DNA from: Pedobacter mendelii
GTDB lineage: Bacteria > Bacteroidota > Bacteroidia > Sphingobacteriales > Sphingobacteriaceae
Length of the DNA stretch: 64,000 nucleotides
Assembly: GCF_014635725.1 (NCBI RefSeq)
Contig: NZ_BMDJ01000002.1
Span: 310,001-374,000, forward strand
Direction of reading: 5' to 3'
Positions 55,935 through 63,696 of this stretch are shown piece after piece (position 1 is the stretch's first letter; each line of letters begins with the position of its first letter). The notes beneath the pieces were generated by a model. It did no database searches, had not been told where the DNA came from, and was given only the letters and a program-made list of their open reading frames with translations. A program made the position numbers and the translations under genes.

Positions 55935-56338
55935 CTACTATAGATAGCAATGCATTGAAATAATATTGATCCGTACTTGGATTAGATCCCAAGGCACTCA
56001 ATGTGGTCATATCACTGATATCATAAAAATTATTTATAATACATATTCCTGCTTCAGAATCATAATTTGATGTGCCCATTTTACTGCTTGTAAATGTTTT
56101 CTGAATTGCTAGTTTGGCACGCGAAAAAAGTTCCGTTTTAGATACGTTTGGCAATTCAATAATAGATTCCACATAAACTTCGTTATATTTAAGAGGCAAA
56201 TAGTCCCCTAATGCAACGGTATCGGCAACGTTACTACCTATTTCGGAATGTACTCCAAGTTATCGCGTCTTGTGCATTGGAATTGAGCCCCATCGCTATG
56301 AATAAGATCGACGAGAGTGTTAATTTTTTTAATTTCAT
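55906..56338 (-). pseudogene. DUF4468 secreted protein, frameshifted
   Basis: An ATG at 56338 starts MKLKKLTLSSILFIAMGLNS, a signal peptide, which ends at a TAG after 34 codons. In a second frame the DNA continues LGDYLPLKYNEVYVESIIEL, then KTELFSRAKLAIQKTFTSSK. The latter matches the DUF4468 start (TBP-like fold, usually 'Val-Ser-Lys-x-Glu-Leu-Tyr-x-Arg-Ala-Lys'). The two parts differ by one frame, with the lesion between about 56238 and 56262. Function of DUF4468 is unknown. Confidence 0.65.
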
Positions 56339-56518
56339 AATATATTTTGTTTAAGCCTTAAAGCTATTAATATTATAGGAAACTAGAATATAGCTTATGT
56401 TTTTTTATGTATTTAAGCGTCCGAAAAACTGCGAATGTCTTAGAAAAGAGCTAACCATTCCCTGTGGTATATCCTTCTCTGATTGGTAATTTCCTTGCGC
56501 CATATGGCCAAGAAAAAA

Positions 56519-56537
56519 ATGTCTCAAAAAACGAACG
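56519..56537 (+). repeat. Dispersed direct repeat, copy 1
   Basis: ATGTCTCAAAAAACGAACG, about 93 bases ahead of the toxin-antitoxin start. It is the best copy of a motif found only in the last 8 kb of the window. In one frame it reads Met-Ser-Gln-Lys-Thr. A degenerate copy (ATGTCTTAGAAAAGAG) lies at 56435-56450. Confidence 0.75.
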
Positions 56538-56588
56538 AAATAAAGCAATCTATCCAATTCAATATCATAGGCAATTTAAGAATTGGAT

Positions 56589-56629
56589 ATTGCGACAAAA
56601 ATATTTACTTTTGATAAAAATGTCGTAAT
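56589..56629 (+). promoter_or_regulatory. Toxin-antitoxin promoter with overlapping operator palindrome
   Basis: ATTGCGACA (56589-56597) and TGTCGTAAT (56621-56629) are nine-base arms with one mismatch; the second ends at the antitoxin ATG. Between them TACTTTTG (56606-56613) fits the -7 element, with TTGG 19 bases upstream. A repressor bound to both arms would cover the promoter, as expected for autoregulation. Confidence 0.6.
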
Positions 56630-57085
56630 ATGAATTTGGTTCACAAAAAAATACACAAACCCGGAATTAGCGACCTACTTGGTGGGGCATTATCGCTAGG
56701 TATTTCGATTAAAAATTATTACGACCTTATCTTACTCTCAAGGGCTGGCATAAGTAAGGCTTCGGCGGAATCGGTAATCAGTTTTACGGGAATGTCCAAA
56801 AAAAGCTTTGTGGAAGATATATTGAATTTATCAATAAAAACGCTTGAAAGAAAACAAGCTGACGATAAACTCGATATAAGAACATCATCTATGGTAATTG
56901 AAGTTGCAAGGGTTCTGGAGCATACTTATCAAGTATTTGACGATAAAGAAAAAGTCCAAAGATGGCTTTCTAAACCCAACAACGCACTTCACGGCGAAAC
57001 CCCCTTATCTCTTTTTTCCACACCGACAGGAATAGGTATGATCGAAGATGTCTTGACACGCATAGAGGAAGGAGTTTACTCATAG
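56630..57085 (+). CDS. Xre/MbcA/ParS-type antitoxin
   Basis: 151 residues. The N-terminal part is an Xre-like helical DNA-binding region (about 40-85, FTGMSKKSFVEDILNLSIKT), and the C-terminal DUF2384 toxin-binding domain is recognised from VQRWLSKPNNALHGETPLSL and the closing TPTGIGMIEDVLTRIEEGVY. It neutralises the RES toxin whose ATG follows its stop directly. A palindrome over its own promoter suggests autorepression. Confidence 0.93.
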   Translation: MNLVHKKIHKPGISDLLGGALSLGISIKNYYDLILLSRAGISKASAESVISFTGMSKKSFVEDILNLSIKTLERKQADDKLDIRTSSMVIEVARVLEHTYQVFDDKEKVQRWLSKPNNALHGETPLSLFSTPTGIGMIEDVLTRIEEGVYS

Positions 57086-57544
57086 ATGCATGTCTACAGA
57101 ATTGTAAAATCCGAGAAAAGAATTAAAAACTTATCCGGAATGGGGGCCTTCCGGGCAGGTGGACGATGGAATGATAAAGGGACTTATGTACTTTACACCT
57201 CCGAAAACTCATCCTTGGCATTTTTGGAAAACCTTGTACATTTTGATCTGGAGGAAACTCCAGAGGATTTATACATTATAGAAATTAGTGTTACCAAAGA
57301 AGATTTAATATATCGAATTCCCGACTCTGACTATCCAAAAGATTGGCTCAATACGGATAATTTAGCATGTAAAGTATTAGGAGATCAACTATTTTCCGAG
57401 CATAAATTATTGGGAATTAAAGTTAAGTCGGCGGTCAATCGATCAGAGTATAACATACTTTTGGACCCTCTATTCCCCGGATACCACGATCTAATTAAAA
57501 TAAGTAATGTAATTAAAATACCTGTTGACCGCCGTCTAATCTAA
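57086..57544 (+). CDS. RES-domain toxin (NAD+-degrading type)
   Basis: 152 residues, complete. The RES domain shows FRAGGRWNDKGTYVLYTSEN, with the conserved Arg and Tyr, then SSLAFLENLVHF with the Glu, and the late Ser in VKSAVNRSEYNIL with its conserved Asn-x-Leu-Leu-Asp-Pro ending. RES toxins break down NAD+ and stop growth. The gene starts with no gap after the antitoxin, so synthesis is coupled. Both key residues and length look intact, so the pair is probably active. Confidence 0.92.
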   Translation: MHVYRIVKSEKRIKNLSGMGAFRAGGRWNDKGTYVLYTSENSSLAFLENLVHFDLEETPEDLYIIEISVTKEDLIYRIPDSDYPKDWLNTDNLACKVLGDQLFSEHKLLGIKVKSAVNRSEYNILLDPLFPGYHDLIKISNVIKIPVDRRLI

Positions 57545-57697
57545 AATCCATTTTATTACAATGTATTTTTTTTACACAACAATAATAATAAAGTAGTCAT
57601 AAATACTTTATTACATACATTAATTTAAGTGAGAAATAAAATATGAATAAAGATTTGGAATTTTATATGCTAATTAATTTTATATTATAAATGATGC

Positions 57698-57714
57698 GTC
57701 TCAAAAAACGAACG
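57698..57714 (+). repeat. Dispersed direct repeat, copy 2
   Basis: GTCTCAAAAAACGAACG, identical to copy 1 over 17 bases. The GH32 remnant becomes recognisable about 19 bases after it. Confidence 0.75.
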
Positions 57715-57732
57715 TTCTAGTAATTCAATTTC

Positions 57733-58021
57733 ACCTTAGCTACGAAAGACCGGATTACATTTTATTCCTCTCCCGATTTAAAAAATTGATGAAGGAGAGT
57801 GAGTTTGGTGAAAAGCTGGTGCCCATGGTGGCGTTTGGGAATGTCCTGACATATTTCCGCTTGAACTTAATGGTGAAAATCACCGGGTTCTTTTAGTGAA
57901 CATTAACCCAGGTGGGCCAGGCGGTTCAGCCACACAATATTTTACAAGCGATTTTAATGGAAATACATTTAAGCCAGATTCTGCAAAGCAAAAATGGATG
58001 ATATTTACATTAATATGTTAG
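57733..58021 (+). pseudogene. GH32 levanase/fructanase internal fragment
   Basis: After correcting two missing G residues (near 57788 and 57818) the frame reads LATKDRITFYSSPDLKN, ESEFGEKLGAHGG, then WECPDIFPLELNGENHRVLL and INPGGPGGSATQYFTSDFNG. WECPD holds the acid/base Glu of GH32, and NPGGP with QYF is typical of fructan hydrolases. Both ends of the gene are missing. It is a remnant of a fructan-degrading gene; no other fructan gene is in the window. Confidence 0.82.
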
Positions 58022-58036
58022 AAAACATCTCTCATC

Positions 58037-58546
58037 TTATTTGCAGTAGTAAGCTTCGAAGTGCCCTTTAAAATCAATATTCTGTTCCGGCCATTTCACA
58101 TTAACTTGGCCTATCACCTTATCCCCTGTGATGGAACTGATGGTGATAATGGTTTGTTCTGAAGAGAATAATGAACCATTCTGACCGCTTGGATCGCCCG
58201 GATCATTAACTAGGATATAGGTATCATTGCCCGAAAAAGTGCCTGTCTTTTTAGGCACCGTCAGGCGTATCGAAAAATCACTCAATGGTGAACTACAGGT
58301 TTTGGATCCATCTCCTGCTATGTATATACTGAACAAGTCTTCGGGGCGGTAGTTGTTCATACCAAATTTTGTATAGCGCTCCAGTATAACTTTTGCCGTA
58401 AAAGACGATCCGTATAACTTACCTGTAACTACCGGCGGCACATCTATTTCAGGTCGGGGTTGATCTTCCTTTTTCTTACAGCAAGTGAATATACTGATCA
58501 GTAAGATTAGACTAAAGAATCGTTTTAGGAGCTGATAATAAGTCAT
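58037..58546 (-). CDS. Lipoprotein of unknown function
   Basis: 169 residues. A lipobox (ISIFTCCKKKE) puts it on a lipid anchor. After a Pro-rich stretch the rest is beta-rich: VVTGKLYGSSFTAKVILERY, DFSIRLTVPKKTGTFSGNDT, IITISSITGDKVIGQVNVKW and FKGHFEAYYCK, where Cys near the end may pair with the one in SKTCSSPL. Not recognised beyond that. It lies 73 bases downstream of the LprI-like gene on the same strand. Confidence 0.7.
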   Translation of the reverse strand: MTYYQLLKRFFSLILLISIFTCCKKKEDQPRPEIDVPPVVTGKLYGSSFTAKVILERYTKFGMNNYRPEDLFSIYIAGDGSKTCSSPLSDFSIRLTVPKKTGTFSGNDTYILVNDPGDPSGQNGSLFSSEQTIITISSITGDKVIGQVNVKWPEQNIDFKGHFEAYYCK

Positions 58547-58619
58547 TGTTATTGGTGTTGGGTAAAAGTATAGGGAATTGATAGTATTAATTAATGCATC
58601 GTTGAAAGAGAAGAATGTG

Positions 58620-59036
58620 CTAAGATTTCATCCTGACCGAGCCCAGACAAACTTCACCTTCTTCGGTTCCGGTAACCCATATATTTAAAAATTTAATCCG
58701 GACTTTAGTCAGCGTTTCTAGGTATATCGATTCGCACATAGGTGCCACCGAACCATAGGTTCCGCTGTTAAGGTATTTTGCGGCCAGTTCTGCATCACGA
58801 AGTTGGATCCAGAGCCGCTGTGCATTCCTGAATTTTTTAATGAAAGTAGTTTCCCTGGAATAGCTTTTCAGGATCTTTTGGTATACGACATTTAATTCCG
58901 CATCTGCCTTTTTAAAGTCCGAATAGGCCTTGATATTCATGGCGGTTTGCGACTGTGCAAAATTCGGAGTGATAAAGAGCATAGTCATGACGACAAAAGC
59001 CAATAGGAAAATCTGGGATTGGTACAGCTTTTTCAT
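58620..59036 (-). CDS. LprI-like (DUF1311) secreted protein
   Basis: 138 residues with a signal peptide. DFKKADAELNVVYQKILKSY, FRNAQRLWIQLRDAELAAKY and APMCESIYLETLTKVRIKFL match the lysozyme-inhibitor LprI / DUF1311 domain: helices with the AQRxWxxxRDAE motif and a Cys that normally pairs with a second one near the end (here EEGEVCLGS). The family can inhibit lysozyme, but that role is not shown for most members. It probably shares a transcript with the following lipoprotein. Confidence 0.8.
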   Translation of the reverse strand: MKKLYQSQIFLLAFVVMTMLFITPNFAQSQTAMNIKAYSDFKKADAELNVVYQKILKSYSRETTFIKKFRNAQRLWIQLRDAELAAKYLNSGTYGSVAPMCESIYLETLTKVRIKFLNIWVTGTEEGEVCLGSVRMKS

Positions 59037-59187
59037 GGGTTTGATTATGGATATTTGTAATCTAAACCATTGAAAGATTCTTTTGTTTGAGCAACTTGTT
59101 CACCGTGCTTGGACACATCAGTACATTTGACCCGCTCTCGCCAATGTACAAATATAAAGCAAATCAAAAACTCACAACAATCTATTG

Positions 59188-59223
59188 CTGGTAAGGCGGG
59201 GTCAATTTATCGAGGTTTATCCA
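59188..59223 (+). repeat. 36-base repeat, copy A (possible IS or MITE end)
   Basis: It matches 63306-63341 at 28 of 36 positions, sharing CGGGGTCAAT and GGTTTATCCA in the same spacing. The surrounding gap (59037-59424) has no gene. Such GGGGTCAAT...TTTATCCA blocks look like the end of a mobile element, which is a guess. Confidence 0.45.
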
Positions 59224-59323
59224 TCATGTCCGATATTTTAAATTAAGGAAGTCATCCATCCCCTACTGTACATTTTTTTTTAGCTGTAAGTTTGTAGGCG
59301 CTAGTTCAGACAGATAGAAAAAA

Positions 59324-59339
59324 TGTCTTAGAAAACGAA
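59324..59339 (+). repeat. Dispersed direct repeat, copy 3 (diverged)
   Basis: ATGTCTTAGAAAACGA differs from copy 1 at two positions. It lies about 100 bases ahead of the start of the 114-residue gene, like copy 1 ahead of the antitoxin. Confidence 0.6.
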
Positions 59340-59424
59340 TATTATAGGCATTCTGGCTTTGATTTCCAAATTTTAAGTATTTTTATAAATAGTTGATTTA
59401 ATAACAATAAGTTTATCTATAAGA

Positions 59425-59769
59425 ATGTTAATTAGACAAAAATTCGATTTAATTTTTGAGAAAAAGAGAAACTGGTTTTCGCTATATTATTACTGTGGTA
59501 CGAAATTTCCCAAGCAGGAGTATGCTCGATTGGCTTCCAAGCTTTCAAGTATGTCTCAAAATGAATGTGAAGGATTAATCGAAATCATAGTCGATGCTGA
59601 AGATGGAAAATATTATGAAGAGTTTTTCGCACTAGATGCGGACGCTGCAAGCGACAATGATGAAATCCACATAGTGCCCCCAAATATAATAATTGATAAA
59701 AGTGTCACAATTTCTTTTTCTGATATGAAAAAGCTATTGCAAGAGTGGATGTCTTTTCGGAATAGGTAA
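59425..59769 (+). CDS. Unknown small cytoplasmic protein
   Basis: 114 residues, no signal or TM segment, acidic in its second half. It reads LIRQKFDLIFEKKRNWFSLY, then KLSSMSQNECEGLIEIIVDA and ISFSDMKKLLQEWMSFRN. Size, acidity and lone position suggest an immunity-type or orphan accessory protein, but no family is recognised. Its promoter is not identified; a dispersed repeat lies 86 bases upstream. Confidence 0.55.
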   Translation: MLIRQKFDLIFEKKRNWFSLYYYCGTKFPKQEYARLASKLSSMSQNECEGLIEIIVDAEDGKYYEEFFALDADAASDNDEIHIVPPNIIIDKSVTISFSDMKKLLQEWMSFRNR

Positions 59770-60232
59770 ATAAGATGCAAGAGTTGCTTATACTCAATAA
59801 ACGAAAAGTTAATTAATGATTATTTAGCAAAGGTTAAAGAACTAACGATTGCTCCTATTGAAGTAAATACTTGTCTGCCACCAGACATAGATGCAACCAA
59901 GAGGTTCTTAATAAGAATATGTAATCCTATTTGATGTTTTTGAAACCAACCGTCTTTAAAGCAATTAGAATAAAGGGTCTCTACTCGTCTTTAGTTAATC
60001 TTTACAAGCCAACCCATCAGGGCAGTTCTATTTCAATTTACCAAAAAAAACACCAAGCAAGAGCGTTGATTTTCATCTGGACCCATCTAAATAATTTCTG
60101 TACTCTCCAAAACTGATTATGCAACATTAAAGATGGACTATCATTTGCAATTATTATGGATAGCATTAAGTTAAATTCAGGAATTTCTCTATCATTGAAG
60201 CATTAATCCTTAAAGAAGTATCTCAGTACGTT
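59770..60232 (+). other. Intergenic with a short coding-like remnant
   Basis: From about 59818 a 38-codon stretch is open (VKELTIAPIEVNTCLPPDID, then ATKRFLIRICNPI). It has no start codon and no recognised family. The rest is AT-rich with frequent stops. I see no RNA gene or terminator. Confidence 0.3.
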
Positions 60233-60835
60233 ATGATATTTGACCAGCTAACTCTAACCATCCTTTGGACGCTAACTATAGGTTATATACTATGGAATAA
60301 ATATGTAGCCCCGACTTCAACGGACGACAATGAGCCTCTTGAAAACGAAACAGATGGTGAATTTTACACGCGCATCCAGGATGAGATAAACCAGCTTCTC
60401 CTGCGTCAGAAATTTACTTTTTTCTATAACGATGAAACAAAGTTATTCTCATTTGGCTTAAGACGCTCTGATGGAACACTCGCAAACTTCCAGATCGGAT
60501 TGGAGTATAATAGCGGTTCCAGACTGGTTATTTTCAGTGGGAAGTTTAATCCTTACCCGATCCCAAAACTTAAGGTAGATAGAATAGGTGAATTAGTCAA
60601 CAGGATTAATTTAAAGTTATCGGCAAATGTACTGGTTTTAGACTATGAAAAGCGGATTGTTCTAGGCCGAATGATCTACAAGGTTGGCAGCCAAAATCTG
60701 GATGAGGCACTCTTTAATTATCATTATGAGCAATTTTCTTCGGTTTTTCTTTCAACAAAGATGCAAAAAACGTTCACCGGTACCCTTGAAAGAAAGGATG
60801 ATTCCATCCAGCAGATAATTCGGAATTTAAACTAA
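60233..60835 (+). CDS. Membrane-anchored YbjN-like protein
   Basis: 200 residues. One N-terminal TM segment (about 5-22) anchors it with the rest probably cytoplasmic. The domain (about 45-190) shows LLLRQKFTFFYNDETKLFSF, GKFNPYPIPKLKVDRIGELV and VLDYEKRIVLGRMIYKVGSQ, a pattern like YbjN or type III secretion chaperone-like folds. The match is by feel, and function is unknown. It stands alone between a small unknown gene and a ParB-like gene on the other strand. Confidence 0.6.
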   Translation: MIFDQLTLTILWTLTIGYILWNKYVAPTSTDDNEPLENETDGEFYTRIQDEINQLLLRQKFTFFYNDETKLFSFGLRRSDGTLANFQIGLEYNSGSRLVIFSGKFNPYPIPKLKVDRIGELVNRINLKLSANVLVLDYEKRIVLGRMIYKVGSQNLDEALFNYHYEQFSSVFLSTKMQKTFTGTLERKDDSIQQIIRNLN

Positions 60836-60918
60836 GCATTGAAGATTTTATCTTTACTATTAACAATAGCTATTGATTCGGGTGTTGAAGAGTTTTTCAA
60901 TAATTAGTAAGTCTATAT

Positions 60919-60935
60919 ATGTCTCAAAAAACGAA
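60919..60935 (+). repeat. Dispersed direct repeat, copy 4
   Basis: TGTCTCAAAAAACGAAG, identical to copy 1 over the 16-base core. Ten bases beyond the core, GAGACA makes a short inverted repeat with TGTCTC, which the other copies lack. It lies about 95 bases beyond the end of the ParB-like gene. Confidence 0.75.
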
Positions 60936-61028
60936 GATTATGAGACAAGATTTATTCAAAATCAATTAAAATAAATTTTATGCTACCCGCAAAGAAAATC
61001 CTGTTTCAGCGTTTGGCAATTGATAAAA

Positions 61029-62597
61029 TTAGCATCCCCTGATTATCAATTGTATTAATAATACTAAAATAGCTATTACAATCAGTATTTCCCTGCCATT
61101 GAAATAGGATTCAGTATCATGGGAGCTGTGGTAGGTGCTAGGGTTATCGGGTGGGTACCGATTATAGGATTCTGATAATTGAGCGGCGCGGTGCCTTAGT
61201 TTATCTTCCATTTCTTTGTTCAAGGGCTTTCCTTCGAGGAAGACTTCTTTCCAATGCTCAAAATCTTTGTTGCTATTAATCGGGAAATGACTCCAGACCG
61301 TATAGCTATTTTGTGGCAACGTTTGAAGGAAAGATAGATAAAAACCTTTACCGATATATTTGTTGGTCTGCAAGATTGAAAGCCGCTCTTCAGCCCATTT
61401 CTTTATCAAAGGATCAGTATAGGCTTTCCTGATGTTTGCAATGATACCGGTATCAATATCTTTCTCGGTCCTTAGCAATTTATCCAGTTCGTTGGTAACT
61501 TCAATAGGCAATAATGCAGATAGATTCTCCTCAGAATAATTTCGTAAATAATGCCTGAAAGCATTCGGATTAAGGATACTCAGCGCTGCTGATAACATCT
61601 CGTTACTCATTTTTTCCTCGTAACAATCTTTACTGATATATACTGCGGCAGGGTCAATCTTAAGATTATTGTAGGCTTTAAATTTATGATGCCCGTCTAT
61701 GATATAATAATTGCTCGAACTATAGTCATGGTTTAGGTAATGGATGTATACGATAACTCTTGGCCTAAGTCCTTTGCGGATCAGATCCTCGTAGAATGCC
61801 ACCCTGTCGATATTGATGCTGTCTTCAGTGCGGGTAGCGAGGTAAATCCAGCCATTATGGTATGGAAAAAAGTTGGCCGCAAACCATTCCTTATCTTCAG
61901 GCCATGTCTTGCTGTCCCTGTCAAATATAATATCATCTACGTCCTCATCTCTGATTTTACCGAGATGAATGTTATACCTACCGTTTTCAAAAAGTTTCAG
62001 AAACGCCTCGATACTTTCCAGTACTTTACTGTTTGAGCCAGAAATCAATACCTCATCCAGTTGCCGTGTTAAGGTTTTGCGTTGCTGCGCCGGGAAGGAG
62101 GACACTGCGTAGTATTCTCCAATACTTCCATGGCAGTCTGGCCAATTCATGGCCACTGGTTTTTCAATAATTAATACAGTGGACTGATCATCATTGATTA
62201 GCCTGATAATGCCCTGTCCATCTTCAACCTCAATACTCCGCTGTATCCAGTAGAGCCGTTTAGCTTGCCATAACATGGCTATAGAAAGCATATCCGCTGT
62301 GGGAAGCACTAGATGACCTGAACCGGTATATTCTTCCTGACTAAAAACGGGGTAATATTCAATATTATCGGTACCCGGAGTATTCGAGATCAGGAAATAA
62401 GCGAAGTGCTGATTATTGGCTATATAGACTAGGTTGACTAATTTTCCCGCATGCTCCACATTACTATGCATGGCAATAAGGAAATTTAAGAGTGGTTCGG
62501 CAGAGATAAAAGAATCTCTTTCCATTTCAGGTTGAGAAATGATTTCTATCCCATAACGGTTAATTACTTCCAGCGTCTTTTTATCTTCGATGAGCAT
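61029..62597 (-). CDS. ParB-like nuclease-domain protein with C-terminal membrane anchor
   Basis: 522 residues, no signal peptide. Residues 1-200 are unassigned. A ParB/Srx-like core is recognised at about 255-325 from WIYLATRTEDSINIDRVAFY, LIRKGLRPRVIVYIHYLN and YYIIDGHHKFKAYNNL, where IDGHHK is the motif that binds nucleotide in ParB-type proteins. The rest is helical, followed by a Pro/Ser-rich linker and a single TM helix at the very end (about 500-519), so it is tail-anchored with the domain in the cytoplasm. No phage, plasmid or toxin partner is adjacent. The role is unknown. Confidence 0.65.
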   Translation of the reverse strand: MLIEDKKTLEVINRYGIEIISQPEMERDSFISAEPLLNFLIAMHSNVEHAGKLVNLVYIANNQHFAYFLISNTPGTDNIEYYPVFSQEEYTGSGHLVLPTADMLSIAMLWQAKRLYWIQRSIEVEDGQGIIRLINDDQSTVLIIEKPVAMNWPDCHGSIGEYYAVSSFPAQQRKTLTRQLDEVLISGSNSKVLESIEAFLKLFENGRYNIHLGKIRDEDVDDIIFDRDSKTWPEDKEWFAANFFPYHNGWIYLATRTEDSINIDRVAFYEDLIRKGLRPRVIVYIHYLNHDYSSSNYYIIDGHHKFKAYNNLKIDPAAVYISKDCYEEKMSNEMLSAALSILNPNAFRHYLRNYSEENLSALLPIEVTNELDKLLRTEKDIDTGIIANIRKAYTDPLIKKWAEERLSILQTNKYIGKGFYLSFLQTLPQNSYTVWSHFPINSNKDFEHWKEVFLEGKPLNKEMEDKLRHRAAQLSESYNRYPPDNPSTYHSSHDTESYFNGREILIVIAILVLLIQLIIRGC

Positions 62598-62680
62598 TTA
62601 GCTTGCTAATATAATGATATTTTTTAGGCTGCTATTCGAAATATTTAGTGTGTAACTAAATCAATTAATATGAACTTTAC

Positions 62681-62697
62681 AGTCTCACAAAACGAAA
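62681..62697 (+). repeat. Dispersed direct repeat, copy 5
   Basis: AGTCTCACAAAACGAAA, one mismatch to copy 1 over the GTCTC...CGAA core. It lies in the gap between the ParB-like gene and the truncated gene, the last copy seen. Confidence 0.65.
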
Positions 62698-62727
62698 GAA
62701 TAAATGTAAAAATCGAATAAATTTCAA

Positions 62728-63243
62728 TTACCAGAATATTTGCTTATCATTTTTATATGTAAATATTCTATTTTCTAATCCACGATTATTTTCTTTCAAT
62801 AGTAAAAGCGAATTGCCAGTTACGTCTTTAAAAACTATTTTCTTATCCTGATTTGCTTTAGATTCTGATATCTTCTTCCAAACATCATCCCAATAATAAA
62901 GTGAGTAAACTTTCAAAGCTTTTACACTATTATCATCATTTCTTGGCCAATATTTAATTTTAGTAACTGTTGATTCATTTCCTTTCCCTAGATCTAGTGC
63001 AATAAATTCTTCTTTGTTATCTTCGGGAACAAAATAACTTAAGGGGTCGTTGTCATACACGTTTTCTCTTGTAGATCCATATCTGCCAATGTTACCAATT
63101 GCTCGTCCTGCTACTAAAATCTCCTTTCCTCCTTTGTCCTTGCGGTAATATCGGATCTCAGCTACGTGCCCTCGAGGTAGGCCATGGAAGTTGTATATCA
63201 AATATCGATATTTTTGGTTGTTAGTGTGGATAAACCGATCTGA
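62728..63243 (-). pseudogene. C-terminal remnant with discoidin-like (F5/8 type C) domain
   Basis: The frame is open from a stop at 63244-63246 without any ATG: SDRFIHTNNQKYRYLIYNFH, then RGHVAEIRYYRKDKGGKEIL, LSYFVPEDNKEEFIALDLGK and GLENRIFTYKNDKQIFW. The block KYRYL...HVAEI...YY and the ending with an Asn-Arg-Gly...Phe-Thr...Trp look like the C-terminal discoidin domain of a larger secreted protein. The start is missing, and a repeat that may be an IS end lies 63 bases upstream, so this is a 5'-truncated gene rather than a full one. A TTG at 63201 could in theory start a 157-residue protein. Confidence 0.6.
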
Positions 63244-63305
63244 TTAACCCCTTTGCGCCAAATTACTAATCAATTGACAAGTAATACTTTATAACAAATT
63301 TATTT

Positions 63306-63341
63306 CTGGTGGGACGGGGTCAATCCATTCTGGTTTATCCA
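63306..63341 (+). repeat. 36-base repeat, copy B (possible IS or MITE end)
   Basis: Partner of 59188-59223. It lies in the 450-base non-coding stretch 63244-63696. Further along, 63515-63590 holds GTGGCCAACATAGGCC and GTGGCCACTTTTAGCG, which may be the decayed end of another insertion element. Confidence 0.4.
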
Positions 63342-63696
63342 ATTGGGTATTGATCCTACCGAATTAGATTTGTAGCCTAAAAATCGTATAATAGTCCTAG
63401 ATAACCGAGATCATATAGGGCTTTAAGATTTTGAAAAAAACACTACACCATTTCAATGTTAATATTGTTAGTAAAATCTTTTTCGGCCTATTTTGATTAC
63501 TGTATTTGCCTTGAAAGTGGCCAACATAGGCCAAAAAAGATGGTCACGATGGATGAAAACCAGTGGCCACTTTTAGCGAAACCACCAGACAACCAACAAC
63601 ACCTTGAGTATAGTTACCGTAAAATCAATTCTTAATGGAATAAGGAAAATGAAATATTGACCATGGTAAATGGATAGGAGCTGAAGTTAATTAAGG

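Noticed and set aside
56435..62697. Dispersed repeats as a CRISPR array or integron attC sites
   Set aside because: Spacings are 1-2 kb rather than 30-40 bases, no cas genes are present, and the motif lacks the attC core and symmetry.
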